A DNA stretch of 64,000 nt from NCBI GenBank assembly GCA_029237695.1, contig CM055274.1, positions 67,949,484 through 68,013,483 of the forward strand. The letters are read 5' to 3'. Positions 9,161-17,290 of the stretch are shown piece by piece. Each line of letters begins with the position of its first letter. Within the stretch, counting starts at the first letter, position 1. This DNA comes from Conchocele bisecta. Lineage: Eukaryota; Mollusca; Bivalvia; Lucinida; Thyasiridae. Made by a program: the position numbers and the translations under genes. The notes under the pieces are model-generated. The model saw only the letters and a list, made by a program, of their open reading frames with translations, searched no databases and was not told the origin of the DNA.

Positions 9161-10425
9161 ATGGCTGCCCAAGATTACTACGATGGAGGCGGTAAGCGGG
9201 TGGAAAGCAACACCGATGCAGTTTTGGCAGAACCAAATAAATTTCACTGTATGGTGCGCAACAGCCGGGGTGTGTGGAGTTTCACATAAAGACCATCTGA
9301 CATCCAAGAATGTCATGCTCCGAAGTGTCTACAACTTTCACGTGTATTATACTATTAGGAGGATTCTCAAAGAACTAGGTATTTCACTACCTCAAGATGA
9401 CGCCTGGGATCCAATTTCCAACGCATACGACCGTATGGCGTTTGAAAGACTGTGTAACGAATTTAACGTTTCAAAAGACGCGGACTGGAGACAGAAAGCA
9501 TTTCCTACCAGCACCGGCCTCGGGGACGTTCTCATTCGGGGCCAGTCCGGGAATTGGACGCAGACTGATTTTAGACACGATCACTCCGGTGACCACATCG
9601 TCAGTCGGAACGCCGGGAATTTTGACCCCGCGACGATGACATTCGGGCCGGAAGTGTCTGGAGGTCGGCACTGTGGCGTGTTTTCTTGTAAAATGTTACC
9701 TCCGAAACGGGCTCACGTCGATTACATACAGCAGGCTGCTGAGGTTCAGAACGCGTGGGGTACATTTATGTTAGATACGGGTCTAGGGTTCACGCAGACC
9801 GGGGTTACTCGCGTCAACGACTCCATTCGCACGTACGTCTGGGCCATCCTCGGCGCACAGAAGCAAACTCGCAGTTCTATACTGGGCACGGGAACACACG
9901 TTTGATGCACAAAAACAATTCTTGGCACTTGTAGAGGACGCCATCTCAGCTAGGGTGGACCTGGAGAAGGCGATCCAGAATTATCAAGACGTTTTGCAGA
10001 ATGCCAGCACCCCAGTAGACTATGTATTTGGAATAGGTCTTTATATGGCACCGAGCAATATGATACTACGAGACGACCCGGTTGACGGTTACAATAATCA
10101 GATCGTAATCGCCACCGCCAATCAAAAAATCGGCCACAACGGTAACGTGAACACGGATATCATCAAGCGCACCCCCAACATGATCGGGTTCACCCAATCT
10201 GCGATTGGTGTTGATGTTTTAAATTCAAATAAATTTGAAAAAGATTTCATAAAACCCCCAATTCACGAATTGACCACCCCATCAAGTTCATTTGAACCCG
10301 TTGTTTCACCCACACCCCCAATCAATCACAAATTGGGTGAAATTGGAAGCACAACACACGAGGAGGAGAAATTAGGGCTCATCATCGCCCTCGTGGCGAT
10401 CGGATTATTTACGCTTTGGTTGTAG
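9161..10425 (+). pseudogene. Polinton structural protein with C-terminal membrane anchor, frameshifted
   Basis: Begins at ATG 9161 (MAAQDYYDGGGKR). The frame shifts near 9220 and again near 9900-9920. The middle segment has a conserved-looking core (INFTVWCATAGVCGVSHKDH; SVYNFHVYYTIRRILKELG) and the last part a proline/serine-rich linker ending in one membrane helix (LGLIIALVAIGLFTLWL). I recognise the type from Polinton-like loci in marine invertebrates, but its role is not established; an outer virion or membrane-associated protein is plausible. Its 3' end overlaps the convergent gene by 21 bp (10405-10425). The linker encodes the repeated palindrome CAATTCACGAATTG. Confidence 0.6.
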
Positions 10426-11843
10426 GAACTCTCTGGCAGAGAATAATAGGAGACCGGCGATTGCCACGATTAAAGCCCAAGTATTATTGGCGAGCCATCC
10501 GACCGTTTTTGATAATATAGATAACAAGAAGGAGAGGAGACCCCCGATCAACCCAGGCAGCGCGGCAGCCAACTTTCCTGCTAATTTAGCCAGGAGATTG
10601 GCGAGGGCTTTTAGTTGTTTTTTTATCCATTCTTTTGCCCCACCGGATGGAGCTGGTGCTGGTGCTGGTGCTGGTGCTGGAGCTGGTGCTGGTGCAGCAC
10701 CAGCATTGACAGCTACGAATAGAAACGATATAGATAGAATTAGGGTCGATATAATCATGCTGAAAGCCGCGATGACGGTTATTATCGTGACGCCCTTCTC
10801 TCTGAACAGAGTGCGAATACGCGCACCGAGTGTAGTGTCCTCGTGCAGGACCCTCGAGATTGTTTCGCGGCTCCGACTTAATTGACCGGAAAGTGTCTCA
10901 CGGTTAGTCGAGGCAGCCTCCAATCGAGCTTCTCTTTCGTCCCGCAACGACCGCAGGAGTTTGTTGATCCGCTCGGTAGATTCTCTATCGCCCCGTGCTT
11001 CCTTTATTTTTCTTTCTTCTAGAGCGATATGTTTGTCCAGCGCTGAGAGTTTGGAGAGGTTATTGACTAGTTCGCCCCGAGTTGTTTGCAGAACCTTATC
11101 GAGTCCCCGGAGTTCGCGAAGAGGTAATGGTGGGTCATACTTCGTGCCGTTTATTTCGTTGACCGTGGTTTCAATCGTGTTAATAGTGTCGGTGGCTACG
11201 CGAGGGATCTCGCTGAGCTCGATCGTTTCTATAGTGGCGGCCGTCTTCGCCAGCGTTTTGTCGGTAGCCTGAAAGGTTTTTATCATTTTTGTAGGCAGCG
11301 GCGCCCGAATGTCGTCGAGCACTCCGAGAGCTCGAGCGAGGAGTGCTCCATATCGCTTCAATGAAGAGGGTTTGAGGAACTTGTTTGGGTGGTTCTTGTA
11401 CGTCAGCAACTTCCAGGTCTTGCCCCATTTAACCCACAGGTCTCCTCTTTTAGTGCTGCGGAACTCCAACGGGGCATTGATACCGCATTTAGACACTATA
11501 CTCTCCCACCGTTTCACCAAAGTTTTTGTTTCCTTGGTAGACGCCAGCTCATTCTTGGAGATCCCCTCAGGAATCTTGGCACCGCCCGCCCATGTCGGAG
11601 TTTTGGATTTGGCCTCCCACGTTTCGAAATGTGTACTCGCCTCGGGCGGGGTGATATATGAAGGGACGTTTCGTCCTCATCATCGAGCATATTATCGAAG
11701 TAGTTATCACCGTCCAAGCCCTCTCCGGGGCTATATGGATCGATATCATCATCATCATCATCATCGAGGTAATCATCGAGGTAATCGTCTCGGTCGCCCG
11801 TAGTGCGATCGAATTCGTCCATGCCAATATCGAGACCAGCCAT
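10405..11843 (-). pseudogene. Long coiled-coil membrane protein with acidic N-terminus, frameshifted
   Basis: Starts at ATG 11843 (MAGLDIGMDEFDRTT) with a run of aspartates encoded by ATC/GAT repeats (about 11740-11790). The frame shifts at about 11640-11660, then stays open to 10405. Order: acidic region, a conserved block (WESIVSKCGINAPLEF; GDLWVKWGKTWKLLTYKN), a charged coiled coil (ALDKHIALEERKIKEARGDR), a membrane helix (GVTIITVIAAFSMIISTLIL), an (AP)n linker, an amphipathic Lys/Leu/Ala region, and a final membrane helix (NTWALIVAIAGLLLFSA). This is a typical large Polinton accessory/structural protein of unknown role. Divergent from the capsid gene at 11910 over a 66 bp AT-rich gap. Confidence 0.65.
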
Positions 11844-11909
11844 CTTTAATAATTATTATTATATTAAAGACAAAACAATACAGGTTTAATAGTTTCAATA
11901 AAATTAATT
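11844..11909. promoter_or_regulatory. AT-rich divergent intergenic region
   Basis: 66 bp between two genes transcribed away from each other, with the A/T tract TTTAATAATTATTATTATAT next to the minus-strand start. By position it should contain both promoters. No defined box can be assigned from sequence alone. Confidence 0.4.
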
Positions 11910-13211
11910 ATGTCTTCGAGTCAATACGGTCGCAAACTCAATCCATACCGCAGACTGCGTGAGCCCCTCGGGGCAAAAGGTTTGAGACAGAGTGTCGTTA
12001 TTACGAACAACCCATCGACGATCGACGAAAACCAGCAGCTCTTTAATCCGCTTCCCCAACCTCGGAACTCACGACGTCATTGTTCCGGGTACTGTTCGCC
12101 TCGCTTTCACTATTTCGCTAACGTCGACGGACGCGGACCGAACCGTCGTTCAGAACCTGGGTCGCGCCATAGTCAAGAAGACTTTATGATAAAGATTTCT
12201 GGTAATGAGGTGATGTCGATCGATGACAGCGACGTCTACCATTGCTACCAGGACCTGTGGAAGACGGCGCAAGAGTGCGAAAATGCGGTCTATCAGGGTA
12301 TTGACACACCAGCCGAAATAGGAACGTAACCAGACTTAGAATCGGGGCTGGTGACAAGTCAGATAACAACGCGAGTGACAACGCTGGTCGCGGGCGCTTA
12401 CGGCAACCGCTTCTACATCCCGCTCGACTTTGAGTTGCTAGAGAGTCACATGCCCTACTATCAGAGTGCTTTGGCTGACCGCCTCGAATACGAACTAACG
12501 TTCAACGACTACGGCCGAGTTCTCATATCCACCGACGTGTTATCAACGTATACGATCGATAATGTTTCGCTGGAGTACGACATGGTCACGATGCCCGAAC
12601 TCGCGCGATTGATCAGAACACAGTACTCCGGGCGCGTTGCCATACTTTACGACCGAGTTCTTTGCCATCGCAAGATGACGAAAGACAAAGGCGACACATT
12701 GTGGAATATTAATGTCAACGTACCCGGCCGCTCGATGAAAGGTATACTGATGCTGTTCGAGGAGGCTCGGTTAGCGCTCGGTGCTAGAAAAAATGACAGA
12801 TTCTATAACCACAAAATCACGAAGGTAGAGGTGACGATCGAGGGAGTCCCCAATCAACTTTACAGTGCGGGTCTTCGCGCGCACCAGCAGTGGGATGAAG
12901 TAAGAAAGCAATTTGCTGCCGGCTCTAAGCGCTCTCCGGAGGTTGCAGCAGTTGCCAAAGACCTGCACCTCTCGTCCGTCTCCCTCGCGGAGTTCCTGAA
13001 TACCAAATACGCGTTATGGCTAGACATGCGAGCCAGCGACGATGACCAAATACACGGTAGCGGACGCCAAGTTGAGAACGCTAGTGAGGGTGTGACGATC
13101 CAGATAACCAAAGAGGCGGACGGAGCCGGGCCATTGAACGTGTACTTATATATAATTACAGACGCACAACTCAACATCGAAGATGGTCGATACGTATCAG
13201 CGATCTACTAA
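11910..13211 (+). pseudogene. MCP: Major capsid protein-like gene, frameshifted
   Basis: Starts at ATG 11910 (MSSSQYGRKLNPYRRLREPL). The frame breaks near 12030-12050, near 12180 and near 12340-12390. The last ~280 residues are open (AYGNRFYIPLDFELLESHMP; YELTFNDYGRVL; DRFYNHKITKVEVTIEGVPN) and rich in beta strands, matching the double-jelly-roll major capsid type reported for Polintons. Immediately upstream of the packaging ATPase and overlapping it by 29 bp, a usual pairing for capsid and packaging genes. It would form the hexameric capsomer of an icosahedral shell. Three breaks within the first third make it non-functional as written. Confidence 0.7.
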
Positions 13212-13860
13212 TTTTGATAATTCTAAAGAATTAATTAAGAAATCTAGCAATCAATACCAATTCACGATTGGAGATGCTCACTCTGCCATAATATGTGGGC
13301 AGACAGGATGTGGAAAAACGGTTTTCATCCTCGACTTGCTCGAGGAGTCGTACCGCGATGCCTTTCGTCACATTGTGATCCTGTGTCCCACTGTGCCGCA
13401 CAACGATACTTATCAGCGGCGCCCGTGGATATGGACCGACCCTGAGGTATACGTTATTGACCCGGGTGATAGGCTTCACGATAGGTTGCGTGGTTTATAC
13501 CAAAGATTCCAGGGTGAGCCCACCCTATATGTGATTGACGATTGCTCGGCCAAGGCGGCGATGACCAAAAAGAAGGACATGCTCTCTGAGCTCGCATTTT
13601 CTGGCCGCCATGCGAGGCAAAGCGTATGGATCTCCACTCAAAAATACAACGCCGTCCTCAAGGATCTGCGCGAGCAAACGAAATGGGTCGCCCTCTTTCA
13701 CAGCAAGGACCGAGACTCATTTGATGACTGTCTTCGAGAGAATGACGTTATCCCAACGCGCGAGGAGCGCCTGGAGGTTCGACAGATGCTTTCCGAAACT
13801 AAGCACGCCAAGCTTCTGCTAAAGACTGATCAACCAACTGCTTATAAAGTTATCAATTAA
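13183..13860 (+). CDS. ATP: FtsK/A32-type genome-packaging ATPase
   Basis: 225 residues, ATG 13183, intact. Walker A GQTGCGKT at residues 39-46, Walker B LYVIDD at 115-120, and a polar sensor-like segment ISTQKYNAV near 150-158. Length and motif spacing fit the FtsK-HerA family packaging ATPases of Polintons, adintoviruses and large DNA viruses, which pump the genome into preformed capsids. It follows the capsid-like gene with a 29 bp overlap. Being unbroken while its neighbours are interrupted is notable. Start choice: this ATG precedes a normal-looking N-terminus and no upstream in-frame ATG fits better. Confidence 0.9.
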   Translation: MVDTYQRSTNFDNSKELIKKSSNQYQFTIGDAHSAIICGQTGCGKTVFILDLLEESYRDAFRHIVILCPTVPHNDTYQRRPWIWTDPEVYVIDPGDRLHDRLRGLYQRFQGEPTLYVIDDCSAKAAMTKKKDMLSELAFSGRHARQSVWISTQKYNAVLKDLREQTKWVALFHSKDRDSFDDCLRENDVIPTREERLEVRQMLSETKHAKLLLKTDQPTAYKVIN

Positions 13861-13983
13861 TTAATAATTTTGAAAAAATTAGGAAAATTACAAAGTAATA
13901 AGCTATTGCAATGCTTAACAATGCTTAGCAATTGCTGAACAATGCTTAGCAATTGCTGAACAAATGCTGAACAATGGTTAACA
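13858..13983. repeat. Intergenic repeats after the ATPase
   Basis: Begins with a 33 bp segment (13858-13890, including the ATPase stop) that is identical to 5598-5630. Next come about four copies of a ~20 bp phrase AATGCTTAGCAATTGCTGAAC (13911-13980), which can fold on itself. Possibly regulatory or a slippage product; no terminator signature can be claimed. Confidence 0.7.
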
Positions 13984-14274
13984 ATGTTAACAATTTGGTG
14001 CTCCGCTGCGAGCTTTGTTGCGAGCATAATGGTGATCATAAGTATCGGGTGGTGCGCTTGGCAATATGTTAAAGTGATGAGACTTGTTAGAATAGTTAAA
14101 TTAATTTTAAGAAAAATGAACTGCGACGAACTTCTCGATCAGCTAATAGAAGAAACCTCAACTCCGACTGCCAACAATAATGATCCGACAGAGCAATCGG
14201 AATCGGGGGTTGGTATTGGGTTGAGTGCAACGACTCCGAATGAAAATGAAAATGCGGGCGACGAGAGCGGCTAG
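13984..14274 (+). CDS. Small membrane protein
   Basis: 96 residues from ATG 13984, intact. One hydrophobic helix at residues ~5-29 (IWCSAASFVASIMVIISIGW), a short basic segment (RLVRIVKLILRK), then an acidic, Asn/Glu/Thr-rich tail. No known domain recognised. Position between ATPase and other small membrane ORFs suggests a virion-membrane or morphogenesis role, by inference only. Confidence 0.55.
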   Translation: MLTIWCSAASFVASIMVIISIGWCAWQYVKVMRLVRIVKLILRKMNCDELLDQLIEETSTPTANNNDPTEQSESGVGIGLSATTPNENENAGDESG

Positions 14275-14345
14275 CTGCACTGGTTGCTGGGGGACAATCG
14301 GAGCATTATCTCGGTAGGCGTCTCTCAGTTTTTCAGGTGGATAAG

Positions 14346-14750
14346 ATGTCAGATGCGGAGATCGATAAAATGTATGCGCGATACGAATCCAAATTGGGAG
14401 CGGAGATGACAAAAACTCTCGGATCGGCGGCTATTCATTTGTACGCAACCGCCGTTAGTATACTTCTCCCTATACCAAACACCGCGGGGTTGATTGATGA
14501 TCTAGAGACTGACCCTTTTATAGGTCACACTCTTAGAACAGCCTGCTGCTCAATTTATCACAAGTTTGGAATGTACTTAGCTCCGCTGACGACCGCGTTG
14601 ACCACGGGTAAACACTGTCAATTTGGACATATATGCCCACGAACTATAAGCCCTGAAAATGATGACACAAGACACACCCACGAGAGTGACGGAGTTGAAC
14701 CAGATTGCTCCAACACAATCGAACCAGAGTGTTACTCCGCCACTGGATGA
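14346..14750 (+). CDS. Small helical Polinton protein
   Basis: 134 residues from ATG 14346 (MSDAEIDKMYARYESKLGAE). A helical N-terminal half leads into DDLETDPFIGHTLRTACCSI and FGMYLAPLTTALTT, a pattern I associate with small proteins of invertebrate Polintons. The last ~30 residues overlap the next ORF in another frame and look like non-conserved tail, so the true end may be earlier or a frameshift may join the two. Function unknown. Confidence 0.5.
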   Translation: MSDAEIDKMYARYESKLGAEMTKTLGSAAIHLYATAVSILLPIPNTAGLIDDLETDPFIGHTLRTACCSIYHKFGMYLAPLTTALTTGKHCQFGHICPRTISPENDDTRHTHESDGVEPDCSNTIEPECYSATG

Positions 14751-14937
14751 CATACCGCATATAAAAAATCCCAAAAGACAGGCAGCTGGGCGGGCGGCGG
14801 CTGCCACCCGAAAAGTTAAACAAGATAAAATACTCGCCGAGCTTCGAGAGGCTAAACAGTCGTTGCAATCGGGGACGGAGACAGCAAAACATCTGAAGAC
14901 AGAGCAATCGGGTTCAACTTCAATCCCGATTGTTTGA
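14659..14937 (+). CDS. Basic coiled-coil ORF, probably first part of a longer gene
   Basis: 92 residues from ATG 14659. Proline/glutamine-rich start, then a basic Ala/Arg/Lys helix (RQAAGRAAAATRKVKQDK, LAELREAKQSLQ). It overlaps the preceding ORF by 92 bp in a different frame and ends at TGA 14935-14937, where the following ORF (open from 14934, no early ATG) takes over. In an animal genome that arrangement points to one gene split by a frameshift rather than coupled translation. Function unknown. Confidence 0.45.
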   Translation: MMTQDTPTRVTELNQIAPTQSNQSVTPPLDDIPHIKNPKRQAAGRAAAATRKVKQDKILAELREAKQSLQSGTETAKHLKTEQSGSTSIPIV

Positions 14938-15221
14938 GTGCAACAACATCCCAAATTCACGAATTAGAAGCACACCCAAATTCTTTGAATTTGTCACCCA
15001 ATACCAACTCCCGTTGGAGTTGGACTGAACCCCAATTCACGAATTGGAGTTGGTTTGTTGGTGGTAGTCTGGCAGTTGTTGGTGCCCTGTGCGTGTGGAA
15101 ATACCCGATAAAACAACCAGCCAGTGTTCAGAAGAAAGTTACGAAACACCAATCATCAACAATGTTGAATTTGGATGCGCCCCATTTAAACATTGATCGC
15201 GACCCCTTTTATATGCAATAA
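14934..15221 (+). CDS. Membrane-anchored ORF, likely continuation of the preceding one
   Basis: 95 codons open from 14934. The only candidate initiators are a GTG and a late ATG at 15162, so it is probably the 3' part of the gene at 14659. It contains one membrane helix (WFVGGSLAVVGALCVWKY) and ends LNIDRDPFYMQ. Its Ser/Asn/Trp linker is encoded by repeated palindromic words (AATTCACGAATT at 14954-14965 and 15034-15045) and by a 27 bp segment at 14976-15002 also present at 8205-8231. Confidence 0.45.
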   Translation: MSATTSQIHELEAHPNSLNLSPNTNSRWSWTEPQFTNWSWFVGGSLAVVGALCVWKYPIKQPASVQKKVTKHQSSTMLNLDAPHLNIDRDPFYMQ

Positions 15222-15229
15222 TTATAACA

Positions 15230-15463
15230 ATGGCTGAACAAGATGGTAAAATGTTAGTGAATGCGCTTTATCACGCCGTGGTGATATCGGGTTTCAGTAT
15301 CGGGTATGCTCGACTATCAAAGATGGCCCTAGGAGGAACCGCTCCCAAATTGGACTTTACTGTGAGAGACGTAGGGCTCGCGACCTTAGATGTAGCGGCC
15401 GCAGTTTGGACCCGAGATTATCTAGTTAAAGCTGGAATTCTACCAGTTAATATATGGAAATAA
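15230..15463 (+). CDS. Small protein, two possible membrane helices
   Basis: 77 residues, ATG 15230, intact. Hydrophobic segments LYHAVVISGFSIGYA and VGLATLDVAAAVWT flank a basic loop. Stop at 15461-15463 directly abuts the next ATG at 15464. Typical of the small membrane-protein cluster between ATPase and integrase in Polintons; specific function unknown. Confidence 0.6.
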   Translation: MAEQDGKMLVNALYHAVVISGFSIGYARLSKMALGGTAPKLDFTVRDVGLATLDVAAAVWTRDYLVKAGILPVNIWK

Positions 15464-15901
15464 ATGGCTTCAATCGCAGTAATAGTAGGTGGTGCGCTTG
15501 TAAACGCATTGGCGTTCAGCGGTAGCAATTTTATATTCTCTAAAATGAAAAGCTCGAACGTGGATGAGGAGCGTAAGCGTCATGATTTAGCTGTAGAACA
15601 ACTCAATAGCGCAAAGGAAGCGTGGTCGAAAAAACGAACCGCCCATCTGGACTGGGTCAATGAAGAGCTTCGCCGCGGAAAATCACACCGCGCAAACTTT
15701 TCAGAACGTTGAAGAAGCCAACAGCGGAGTACGCGCTGGCATATCCGCCAACAAAAAGTTCTAGATCCAATGGATCGCGAGCCACAACTTTCAGATTTCT
15801 ATGTACCGTCAGAGGCCCAAAAAGACCGCGAGATCGCGTTCATCGTCGTGGGAATGGGTGTGGTTGGGCTCGTCGGCTACTATATTCAATCGAGATTTTA
15901 A
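15464..15901 (+). pseudogene. Small two-helix membrane/coiled-coil protein, frameshifted
   Basis: Starts at ATG 15464 (MASIAVIVGGALVNALAFSG) with a membrane helix, then a charged coiled coil (HDLAVEQLNSAKEAWSKKRT). The frame is lost near 15678 and again near 15760. The final part from about 15770 to TAA 15899-15901 carries SDFYVPSEAQKDREIAF and a last membrane helix (FIVVGMGVVGLVGYYI). Continuous similarity in style across the three segments supports one broken gene of ~145 codons. Topology suggests both ends in a membrane. Confidence 0.6.
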
Positions 15902-15950
15902 ATTAATTAATTAAAACAATTTTTTTTTATAAAAATATATATATAGAACG
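15902..15950. promoter_or_regulatory. AT-only gap before the integrase operon-like pair
   Basis: 49 bp of almost pure A/T (TTAATTAATTAAAAC then T-rich and TATATATATA) directly before ATG 15951. A TATA-like promoter is plausible by position and composition; nothing more specific can be read. Confidence 0.35.
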
Positions 15951-16292
15951 ATGTTAGTTGACAAACTTTATGACGCTATGATCGATGTAGGCTACACTGC
16001 CCAAAAACATCGTTTACCTGGTGCAAAGAGTATGATTCGTCTGGCCCGAGATTGTCGCGAGACGTGGCGCGAGGACGAAAAAGCGGCCACCCTTTTCGCA
16101 AAGCGGATGTTGCATTCCTCCGAGTTAGATTCCCCTCTCCTGTTCCAACCCAAACGCGATTGGGGCTGCAGCGAAACTTCCAACAAAGGTTTATTATTAA
16201 CGACGCAGTTACCGGACGAACTGGCGAGGGCATGTTGGAGATTATCCGATATATTAGAATACTTCGCATACGATGAACACGCGCAAACTTGA
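15951..16292 (+). CDS. Conserved Polinton ORF upstream of integrase
   Basis: 113 residues, ATG 15951, intact. N-terminal DKLYDAMIDVGYTAQKHRLP and SMIRLARDCRETWREDEKAA, C-terminal ARACWRLSDILEYFAYDE. Largely helical, no membrane segment or catalytic signature. It overlaps the integrase start (16273) by 20 bp, so the two are probably expressed together. Function unknown; co-location suggests a role linked to integration or to capsid assembly. Confidence 0.55.
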   Translation: MLVDKLYDAMIDVGYTAQKHRLPGAKSMIRLARDCRETWREDEKAATLFAKRMLHSSELDSPLLFQPKRDWGCSETSNKGLLLTTQLPDELARACWRLSDILEYFAYDEHAQT

Positions 16293-17290
16293 TACCAAAC
16301 TAACGCGCAAGCTGTCGAATACATACTATAGCCCACGCGGCTACTGGAAGGGACTCGCGGCCATCAAGAACCTCGCGGCGGCGACCAAGATTTCAGAAAA
16401 CGCTGTCAAGGAATGGCTCACGAAGCAGGCCATCTGGCAGATCTATTTACCCGCGCCTCACAATATTCCGCGCCCGAAATTCGACGTGCCGGTGCCGAAC
16501 CAAGTTCACCGAGCGGATCTCCTGTTTCTACCTCATGATCGCGTCGGTCGCAAGACGTACAAGTACGCACTGACAATCGTTGACGTAGCGAGTCGTTATA
16601 AGGGGGCTGAGCCGTTGGCCACTAAAGAGTCTAAGGAAGTGGCCGAGGCTCTTTCCCGAATATATAAGAGGAGTCCTCTCAAATGGCCGAATCTTCTCCA
16701 GGTCGATCCCGGCCGCGAGTTCATGGGCGCGGTCTCTCATCTATTGTCTAAGCACAAAGTTTCTATCAGACGCGGCCGCGTCAACATCCACCGGGACCAG
16801 GGGATCGTGGAACGCTTCAATCGAACCCTGGCTGAGAGACTGTTCGGACACCAATACGCTAAAGAACTTGTAGACCCTCATTCGCGATCGACCGAGTGGG
16901 TGGCCAGACTGCCCGCCGTGGTCTCCACACTGAACGGAGAGGTGACCAGATTGATAGGTAAAAAGCCTGTAGATGCTATCAAGTTTAAAAGGGTGACGAG
17001 CAAGCCCTCTGCCGTCTCGCGCGGGCGACCCGTTGGTTTAGAGGAGCAGCGGCTTCCATCAGATATTGACGTCCGGTACCTCTATCAACCGGGAGAGCTC
17101 GAAGGTGGCAGCCGCCGCGCGACTGATCCCGTGTGGTCTCAATGTATATCATCTAGATCGATCTATTACCAAACCTGATGAGCCCGTGCTCTACTATTTG
17201 GATGATGGGACATCTCGAGGGTTTGTTCGCGAAGAACTTCTTATGGTGCCTTCTGACACACAGCTACCCCCGGATCGTCAGATTCTTTAG
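16273..17290 (+). pseudogene. INT: Retrovirus-like integrase, one frameshift near the C-terminus
   Basis: ATG 16273. Residues 18-60 form a helix-turn-helix-like N-terminal region (YYSPRGYWKGLAAIKNLAAA). The RNase H-fold core has catalytic candidates D82 (HRADLLFLPHD), D145 (LLQVDPGREF) and E180 (RDQGIVERFNRTL), the last two 34 residues apart, as in D,D(35)E integrases. The frame shifts at about 17139, and the C-terminal SH3/chromo-like part (VLYYLDDGTSRGFVREELL) is in another frame up to TAG 17288-17290. Polinton integrases insert the element and create the 5-6 bp duplication. The catalytic core is intact, the C-terminal DNA-binding part is disconnected. Confidence 0.9.

Noticed and set aside
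10487..10885. Plus-strand Gly/Ala-rich frame
   Set aside because: Antisense of the (AP)n linker and membrane region of the minus-strand gene at 10405-11843.
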